21,112 bases of DNA. Source: a virus. Under the pieces are notes generated by a model. The model searched no databases. It had not been told where the DNA came from and was given only the letters and a program-made list of their open reading frames with translations. Shown piece after piece: positions 16,001 to 21,112 of the stretch. Every line of letters begins with the position of its first letter. The first letter of the stretch is position 1. Location of the stretch: positions 1 through 21,112 of the IMG/VR virus record IMGVR_UViG_3300012189_000012; one strand, given 5' to 3'. The position numbers and the translations under genes were made by a program.

Positions 16001-18833
16001 CGCCAACCTCGATTTCTGGGATGACCCCGAGGATTGAGGCGGGATAGGGATTGGGCTGGGTGATGAAGTATTGACCAAAGACATCCCAGTCAGGGTCGAT
16101 GATCATACGTGCGTCGGAGGTGACAAGGCCGGTGACGAGGGTGTTGGACATGGTGCCGACGTTGTTGAGGATTAGGTCTTGCATGGGTAGGACTGTGGCG
16201 AGAGTTTTGCCTGCGGATAGGCCCAGGGTGTCTTTGACACGAGTGGTTACGGCTGCGACCTTCTTGCGCTTGCCTTGGACGGTTGGTTGGCCAAGATCGA
16301 GGGCGAGAGTTTGGAGCTGTGGAAGGAAGGCTAGGCCGACGGTTACGATGGAAGCGGATGGGATGGTGGTGAGGCCGGTGGTACCGCCAATGCCAAAGAC
16401 AAAGGTGCCTGAGACCGGCATGGTGAAGTTGATCACAACGCCATCGGCAACACCGGTTACGGGCTGACCTCCAAGATGCTGGGCACCGGAGAAGGTAACA
16501 GCTGGAGCGCCGTTGTAGCCAATCCCTGCATCGACCTGCCAAGAAGATTTGTAGTCATTGGGATAGAAAAGCTCAACAAAGCGTTCGATGTATTGAATGG
16601 TATTGCCGTTAATGGTTCGTTGGACGACATGATAGACCGCGTCTACGGTCCCAATCGAAGCTGATTCCGGGATCGTGGCGATGGATTGGAATGTACCTTG
16701 GGTGTCAGAGTGGGCCCAAGCAAGCATTTCTTGGTCTTTGACAAAGCAAAGGGAGAGGAGCTGGCCATCGTTGCGGACGGCCCAGACGGTGTGGAAGGGT
16801 TCTTCGGCCCAGGCCCATTCTTTGAGGGTGAAGCTGTAGAAGAGATGACTTGATAGAATGGAGATATCGGCGCCGACGTAGTTGTTCAGATAGAAATTAA
16901 AGGCAAGGTCACGGACGATGGAGCCTTTGGCTTGGATGTAGAGGATGTCGGATGGGGTGACGATGGGTGGAAGGTCAGCCGCACCAGCGTAGCCTTGGGA
17001 GTTGGCTACGATGCCGAGCGCGGAGATGGGTGAGCCAGAGGTGCCTCCGTTGATAAGCCAAGCGCCTTTGTCGGAAAGGACGATAAGACCTTGAGAGACC
17101 GGGATTAAAGATTTGATGGTGTTCAAGACAGTGTTGGTTAGGGTTTCTTGAATAGCGTCATCTGGTTGGAGGGGGAATGAGACGTTGTAGTTAAACAACG
17201 ATCCGGGTTGAGAGAAGTTCATTTGTGACGGAGATAGGACCGGCGCTGCGAGGATCAGGCGTTGTTGGAATAGGCCCGGGGTGGTTGGGTTGCCTGCGGA
17301 GGGGGCGCCAAGGACGGCGGTGGCTGCGGCTGTGCCATAGGAGATGCCTACGGTTGGTGGGGTGGTGTAGGCTGTGCCAGGGGAGGTAACACCGATTGAT
17401 GAAATGCCGTAGGTAAGGCCGAAGGTGGCGCCGGCACCTATCCCTGTTAACGCTGCTGACCCTGCGGGATTGAGTGGAGTTGAGCCGACTGATATGGTCC
17501 CTCCATTTGTAATAGTCACGCCAGTAAGGACACCACCGATAGTAATGCTGGTAACTTGTAAATAGACACCGCCAGTTACGAATAATATATCGCCCACCGC
17601 ATATCTAGAACCGGCGCTGTTAATTATGGCACTGAAGCATGTAAGGAATGCAGTTGCTGCTGCACCAGAGCCGCCACCACCGGTGAAAGACACAGTTGGT
17701 ACAGGATTGCCGCCTGCGCCGCCGTAGGAGCCTTGGTTTGTGACGTTTACGGTTTGGACACCAGTTCCAGAGAATGGGTTCTCGGGGATTTGTAGACCTT
17801 GGGAGAAGTCAGGGGTGATATTGCTGTCATTAAACGCGGTTCCGGTACAGTTGCCAATGAAGCCGAACTGAGCACCGATTTGAACAGTAGCACCACCGCC
17901 ATAGAAGGGCTCGGCTTTGTAGATATTGAAGCTAACCGCAGCGGGGCTTATACCGTTGATGTTAATAGTTATAGTACCTGGATTGGTACGGATGTCTTGT
18001 AAATTAACTACATTGCCTGGCGGTGATGGAGTACTCTCTTGGCCATTGATGTCTACCTGAGTGACTTTGTATGCGTAGCTAACAACGCCAGCTGCGAGGG
18101 AGGTGCCGATGCTGGCGATGCCCGGTGCGGCGATTGTGGCACCGATTACTATTGGAGCTAGGGTCCAGTTGTTGGCAGAGACTAGCGTGAGCACGTATGA
18201 CGGATAGTTCGGATGGCAGATGTACATCTGGTTGACGTTCTGGACGAACTTCAACTTTGCCAGTTCAGCGGCTTGGTAAGGGGAGGTTATGGTGTAGACC
18301 CGAGCAGCGGTTCCACCAGAGGTGTAGGCGGTGTAGGTGGTAGAATTGACCGGGTTGCCGAAAAGATCGTTGAGCTGGAAGGTATTGGCGGCAGCTCCGG
18401 CGACGATGTAGTAGTTGCCATTGACTTGGGTCATACCGGCTACGTTGGAGATAAGGATCCAATCGCCGTTGGAGTAGCCGTGGGCCGTGTCGATGACAAC
18501 GGCTGGATTGGCTTGGGTTATGTTAGAGATGGTTGTGGGAGCTTGAAGAATCGGCGCACCATTGTTGAAGAACCGAAGATAGCCTTGGCCAAACTCAAGG
18601 ATGTAGGTAACGGCGAAGCTGGCTTGGAAAGGGATGATGCGGACGGTGAGATTGGAGAAGGTCTTGAGGATATAGCGGGTTCCTGGGCGGGTAGTTGCGC
18701 CTCCGCGATAGTCGACGAAGAAGTTGCGGAGAAGAGCGGCGCCGGAGTGGTATTTGGCGAGATCGACGCGAGCGTTAAGGGCTGGCGCCCATTCGCCTGA
18801 GTTGAAGGAGGTTTGGATTACTGGGTTGGACAT
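15993..18833 (-). CDS. Tail tubular protein B (nozzle), gp12-like
   Basis: 946 residues (T7 gp12 is 794). The N-terminus, SFNSGEWAPALNARVDLAKY, then GAALLRNFFVDYRGGATTRPGT, is the hallmark of podovirus tail nozzle proteins. Residues about 102-178 form an FCCH-like beta domain (HGYSNGDWILISNVAGM, then VNGNYYIV). A Gly/Thr/Val-rich beta region (about 355-515) with GGGGSGAAATAF and INSAGSRYAVGD looks inserted; around 17450-17640 the DNA appears more AT-rich than its flanks. After it, the nozzle sequence resumes (QQRLILAAPVLSPSQMNFSQ). The protein forms the distal tail tube through which DNA and internal proteins leave. No Shine-Dalgarno is evident at ATG 18833, 3 bases after the upstream stop; coupling is likely. 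Confidence 0.92.
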   Translation of the reverse strand: MSNPVIQTSFNSGEWAPALNARVDLAKYHSGAALLRNFFVDYRGGATTRPGTRYILKTFSNLTVRIIPFQASFAVTYILEFGQGYLRFFNNGAPILQAPTTISNITQANPAVVIDTAHGYSNGDWILISNVAGMTQVNGNYYIVAGAAANTFQLNDLFGNPVNSTTYTAYTSGGTAARVYTITSPYQAAELAKLKFVQNVNQMYICHPNYPSYVLTLVSANNWTLAPIVIGATIAAPGIASIGTSLAAGVVSYAYKVTQVDINGQESTPSPPGNVVNLQDIRTNPGTITININGISPAAVSFNIYKAEPFYGGGATVQIGAQFGFIGNCTGTAFNDSNITPDFSQGLQIPENPFSGTGVQTVNVTNQGSYGGAGGNPVPTVSFTGGGGSGAAATAFLTCFSAIINSAGSRYAVGDILFVTGGVYLQVTSITIGGVLTGVTITNGGTISVGSTPLNPAGSAALTGIGAGATFGLTYGISSIGVTSPGTAYTTPPTVGISYGTAAATAVLGAPSAGNPTTPGLFQQRLILAAPVLSPSQMNFSQPGSLFNYNVSFPLQPDDAIQETLTNTVLNTIKSLIPVSQGLIVLSDKGAWLINGGTSGSPISALGIVANSQGYAGAADLPPIVTPSDILYIQAKGSIVRDLAFNFYLNNYVGADISILSSHLFYSFTLKEWAWAEEPFHTVWAVRNDGQLLSLCFVKDQEMLAWAHSDTQGTFQSIATIPESASIGTVDAVYHVVQRTINGNTIQYIERFVELFYPNDYKSSWQVDAGIGYNGAPAVTFSGAQHLGGQPVTGVADGVVINFTMPVSGTFVFGIGGTTGLTTIPSASIVTVGLAFLPQLQTLALDLGQPTVQGKRKKVAAVTTRVKDTLGLSAGKTLATVLPMQDLILNNVGTMSNTLVTGLVTSDARMIIDPDWDVFGQYFITQPNPYPASILGVIPEIEVGDA

Positions 18834-18836
18834 TGG

Positions 18837-19934
18837 TTAGTTAAATCCTGGCCACATAGCGCCCCAGTTGAAGCCGGTATTGTAGGGACCGGAGTAGTCT
18901 TCGACGAAATCGATGCCTCGGATGCGCAGCCAATCAGGGGTTACGTCGTTGACTTTGAGACCTTCATTGGCATCGTTGCCGCGGGCTTCGGTGATCATCG
19001 CATTGGCTTGGGCTATGGCGAGGTTGGCGCGTTTGGTATCGCCGGTTAGGGCTTTGCAGAGGGAGGCGCCGAGGATGTCTACGAAGGCTTCTTGGAAGGA
19101 GTCATCGAAGACGTTTTCGTCAGAGACATCGCGGACGTAGTTGAGGATTGCGAATTCTTGGTTGGTGAGGATTACTCGCTGATCGCTGGAGGTAGGGTTC
19201 TGTGTGAGAGTAAACGTCGCTCCAACGCCGACACCGGTGGTAGAGCCTTGTGCAACTGGGTTGGTTTGGATCGCGAAGTAGCTACCCCCGATCGGAGTGG
19301 CTTCGCCCCGGATGATATTATTAACGCTGACAGTAGTAATGCTACCGCCGCCACCGATGCCAGTGACCGTAAGCACAACTGGCGCGCCAACGGGAGCGGA
19401 GCCTTGAGGAGCTTGAGCGAGGGTGATTTGTTCGCCAAGGACATAGCCGGATCCTGCTGCACTGGGGACTGCTGAGGTGACGGGGAAGAATTGATCGATG
19501 GCGATGGTGAATTTGACCGGCGGACCTTGCCAGAAGGAGGGTGATCCACCGGTGACTGCGGTGGTGATGGGGATTCCTGATGCAAAGCCGGTTGCGGTTT
19601 GGGGAGTGACCCAGCAAGCGCGGATGCAATCGAGGGGGTATTGATATTCGTAGGCCCAGGGTGGGGCTGGTTGGCCCTTTTGCCAAATGTTGGTGGCTGG
19701 GGAGGTGTTTTCGGGAGTGCCAAAGGTTGAGGTGATGTAGGTGAGGATGGCAGTGTTGAATCCACAAGACCACGGAGCCATGCGGAGTAGGCGTCGGCGA
19801 TGGGGGATGTAGATGAGGTTGGCTTGGATTGCTTCGTTGGAGCCATTACTGGCGAGGAGAGCGGCGGTCACGGTTGTGCGTGAGCCGAAGGAGGCTAAAG
19901 CTCGGTTGACTATTGAGGTTGTGTCTGCCACCAC
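18837..19934 (-). CDS. Tail tubular protein A (gatekeeper), gp11-like, with inserted beta module
   Basis: 365 residues, well above the 196 of T7 gp11. The N-terminal part (TTSIVNRALASFGSRTTV, then ANLIYIPHRRRLLRMAPWSC) and PPWAYEYQYPLDCIRACWV match tail tubular A proteins. The C-terminal part (LTNQEFAILNYVRDVSD, then AFVDILGASLCKALTGD) is also typical. Between them, about residues 150-247, lies a Gly-rich beta module (SAAGSGYVLGEQITLA, TGIGGGGSITTVSV, GVGVGATFTLT) that explains the extra length. The start is GTG 19934 or the adjacent GTG 19931; GGAG just upstream suits the second slightly better. The protein joins the portal to the nozzle. Confidence 0.9.
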   Translation of the reverse strand: MVADTTSIVNRALASFGSRTTVTAALLASNGSNEAIQANLIYIPHRRRLLRMAPWSCGFNTAILTYITSTFGTPENTSPATNIWQKGQPAPPWAYEYQYPLDCIRACWVTPQTATGFASGIPITTAVTGGSPSFWQGPPVKFTIAIDQFFPVTSAVPSAAGSGYVLGEQITLAQAPQGSAPVGAPVVLTVTGIGGGGSITTVSVNNIIRGEATPIGGSYFAIQTNPVAQGSTTGVGVGATFTLTQNPTSSDQRVILTNQEFAILNYVRDVSDENVFDDSFQEAFVDILGASLCKALTGDTKRANLAIAQANAMITEARGNDANEGLKVNDVTPDWLRIRGIDFVEDYSGPYNTGFNWGAMWPGFN

Positions 19935-19946
19935 CGCTCTCCGTGG

Positions 19947-20222
19947 TTAGTATTTGCCTTGGGATCCGCAACAGCCGTAGTTGGTTCCGCCAAGGCCTGG
20001 AGAGCCGGAATGGGAACCACCGGAGTCCGGGCCGTTGGTGATGCCTTGGTTGGTGCCATGGAGGCCCGGGGATTTTGGATCGGTGATGTTCTTTGGACCC
20101 TGGGGCGGTTGGTAGTTGCGGACGTCTTTGGTTTGGCCCGGGAGGATACCGCCGCAGGAGGAAACAGGACGTTGTGGTTGGGAGGTTCCAGGACCGTAGG
20201 AGGAGAGGATGTCACTGGCCAT
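19947..20222 (-). CDS. 91-aa Gly/Pro-rich small structural-region protein
   Basis: ATG 20222 lies within the end of the preceding gene (11-base overlap); the longer reading from 20342 is a shadow of that gene. The product begins MASDILSSYGPGTSQPQRPV and is rich in Gly, Pro, Ser and Asn, so probably disordered. It contains an internal repeat, SPGLHGTNQG and SPGLGGTNYG, and ends CCGSQGKY. I recall small proteins of this sort between capsid and tail genes in related podoviruses; the function is unknown. A minor virion or head-tail accessory role is a guess from position. Confidence 0.7.
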   Translation of the reverse strand: MASDILSSYGPGTSQPQRPVSSCGGILPGQTKDVRNYQPPQGPKNITDPKSPGLHGTNQGITNGPDSGGSHSGSPGLGGTNYGCCGSQGKY

Positions 20223-20421
20223 CGTCGTGGTCCACTTCGTTGATTGTGGGTTTGGGTTCGGCGTCAACTTCCACAACTGGCCCAGGAGCCTTGCCATGTT
20301 CTTCGTTGATGACTCGCAGCCTGGCCATTGCGGTCTTCGCAATGTTGCTCAGCAAATCCCCATGCGCGGAAGCTTTCTCATGCACGTGGAGTAGGTTTGC
20401 GACTTCGTCTAGATCTGCCAT
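20212..20421 (-). CDS. 69-aa helical hypothetical protein
   Basis: ATG 20421 is preceded by AAGGAG with good spacing; the longer reading from 20688 shadows the upstream gene. The N-terminal 45 residues are helical (DLDEVANLLHVHEKASAHGD, then LLSNIAKTAMARLRVINEEH), followed by an acidic, Pro-rich tail (PVVEVDAEPKP, ending DHDDGQ). No family is recognised. It lies between two disordered small proteins in the virion block and overlaps the next gene by 11 bases. Confidence 0.7.
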   Translation of the reverse strand: MADLDEVANLLHVHEKASAHGDLLSNIAKTAMARLRVINEEHGKAPGPVVEVDAEPKPTINEVDHDDGQ

Positions 20422-20431
20422 TGTAGTCTCC

Positions 20432-20704
20432 TTACCGTTTGCCTTGTGAGCCGCTCTTGTGGATGACCATCCCAGCGCCCGGAGCGGAACCATCGGTGCT
20501 GGTGGAATATGGAGGTGGGTTGTAGCCTCGGCCTGCGGACCAGGGAGTTGCGCCGCCGTTAGGGGAAACAACGCCGTCTTCCATGACATGGTTGCCGAGT
20601 TTGTTGCCGAGGTAGGAGACCGCGCCTGGATTGATTGCTTTGGAGTTGGGTTCGACCTTTTGCCCGGTTGGACCGGAACGATCTGCACGTCCTTGTTGCT
20701 TCAT
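20432..20704 (-). CDS. 90-aa Gly/Pro/Ser-rich small protein
   Basis: ATG 20704 overlaps the previous stop (ATGA), with AAAGGAG 8 bases upstream. The product begins MKQQGRADRSGPTGQKVEPN, has KAINPGAVSYLGNKLGNHVM in the middle and GRGYNPPPYSTSTDGS later, and ends KSGSQGKR. It is basic and probably disordered. I recall similar small proteins (polar start, INP-A-V motif, GSQG-basic end) in phage head-tail regions; no function is known to me. Its C-terminus resembles that of the 91-aa protein two genes on. Confidence 0.75.
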   Translation of the reverse strand: MKQQGRADRSGPTGQKVEPNSKAINPGAVSYLGNKLGNHVMEDGVVSPNGGATPWSAGRGYNPPPYSTSTDGSAPGAGMVIHKSGSQGKR

Positions 20705-21081
20705 ATTCCATTCTCCTTTGGTTTGGGTAGTTGGCGAGTGTGGTCCCAGCGGTTGAGTGGATCTTTGGCCATCTCTCGGCGGACCTTTTCGAATATGCCG
20801 CCGTCCATGTGAAGTTCGACTAGGAGTTGACGGTAGCGATCGTCGCAGCGTTCGAGTTCGCGGCTGATGTAGTCGGGGACGGGGATGCCGCGGGATTCAT
20901 AGAGGTAGGAGACATCATGGACGTCGTGCATGTACATGATGAACCGGCGCATCTTTTCTGGGACTTCCGATTCGGCTTCGCGCATATAGGTGACAACGGT
21001 GGTTAGCATTTCGCGGACGAGTTTCATTTCGCGGGAGATGCGCTCGAGGTAGACGGAGTCGGGTTGTTCTGGGTTGGACAT
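20701..21081 (-). CDS. 126-aa helical hypothetical protein
   Basis: ATG 21081 is chosen because AAGGG lies 8 bases upstream; reading from a TTG at 21111 adds ten residues without a ribosome site. The product is almost fully helical and highly charged (ERISREMKLVREMLTTVVTY, then PEKMRRFIMYMHDVHDVSYL, ESRGIPVPDYISRELERCDD), ending with a Pro/Lys tail. No family is recognised. It is the first gene of the minus block in this window, presumably downstream of capsid genes off the right edge, and overlaps the next gene by 4 bases. Confidence 0.75.
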   Translation of the reverse strand: MSNPEQPDSVYLERISREMKLVREMLTTVVTYMREAESEVPEKMRRFIMYMHDVHDVSYLYESRGIPVPDYISRELERCDDRYRQLLVELHMDGGIFEKVRREMAKDPLNRWDHTRQLPKPKENGI

Positions 21082-21100
21082 ATAATTGACCCTTATATGT
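21078..21100. repeat. Perfect 8-bp inverted repeat over a gene start
   Basis: ACATATAA (21078-21085) and TTATATGT (21093-21100) are perfect reverse complements separated by 7 bases. The minus-strand ATG of the 126-aa gene (21081-21079) sits in one arm, and its AAGGG lies in the loop and the end of the other. The symmetry is seen directly; whether it acts as an mRNA hairpin, a protein-binding palindrome or neither is unknown. The stem is AT-rich, so the RNA form would be weak. Confidence 0.5.
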
Positions 21101-21112
21101 GCAACTGACAAC

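Noticed and set aside
21093-21112. End of a further upstream minus-strand gene (TAA at 21095-21093)
   Set aside because: Only about five codons would lie in the window, so neither frame nor identity can be supported, though a capsid-region gene is expected there.

Overview
This window looks like part of the genome of a tailed phage with a short-tail, T7-type (podovirus) virion. It has two convergent gene blocks, almost no intergenic DNA, many start/stop overlaps, and no tRNA, rRNA, CRISPR or insertion sequence. The host is probably a Gram-negative bacterium, because the block resembling T7 genes 11 to 16 specifies an ejection machinery known from phages of such hosts; this is inference. No single-subunit RNA polymerase, portal, capsid or terminase gene lies in the window.

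Plus strand, 1-6020, replication and recombination. In order: the C-terminal part of a Sak4-like RecA-fold ATPase; two tiny ORFs; a DUF669-like probable ssDNA-binding protein; an intrinsic terminator; a 70-aa phage protein; a DUF3310 protein with a small helix-turn-helix ORF nested in another frame; a fusion of a uracil-DNA-glycosylase-like domain to the first part of a proofreading exonuclease; a family A DNA polymerase; a DUF3987-like P-loop ATPase (probable helicase or primase-helicase part); and a 67-aa protein. The most unusual feature is the polymerase. Exonuclease motifs I and II lie in the ORF with the glycosylase domain, while motif III and the polymerase domain lie in the next ORF, joined by a GTGA stop/start overlap.

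Minus strand, 21081 down to 6026, virion and lysis. Reading with transcription: a 126-aa helical protein and three small proteins; tail tube proteins A and B (T7 gp11/gp12-like); a 138-aa protein like T7 gp13; a gp14-like protein; a 591-aa gp15-like protein; and a 2002-aa giant in the gp16 position that carries an HEAIH metallopeptidase motif. Then come a membrane-anchored GH24-type lysozyme, a 99-aa hydrophobic protein and a 90-aa protein with one membrane segment and a coiled coil (holin candidates). The T7 order 11-12-13-14-15-16 is kept although most of the sequences are far from T7.

How the parts fit: the plus block would copy and repair or recombine phage DNA, with genes coupled by 1-4 base overlaps. 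The minus block builds the tail, the ejected internal proteins and the lysis set. The two blocks meet tail to tail with 5 bases between stop codons and no clear terminator.
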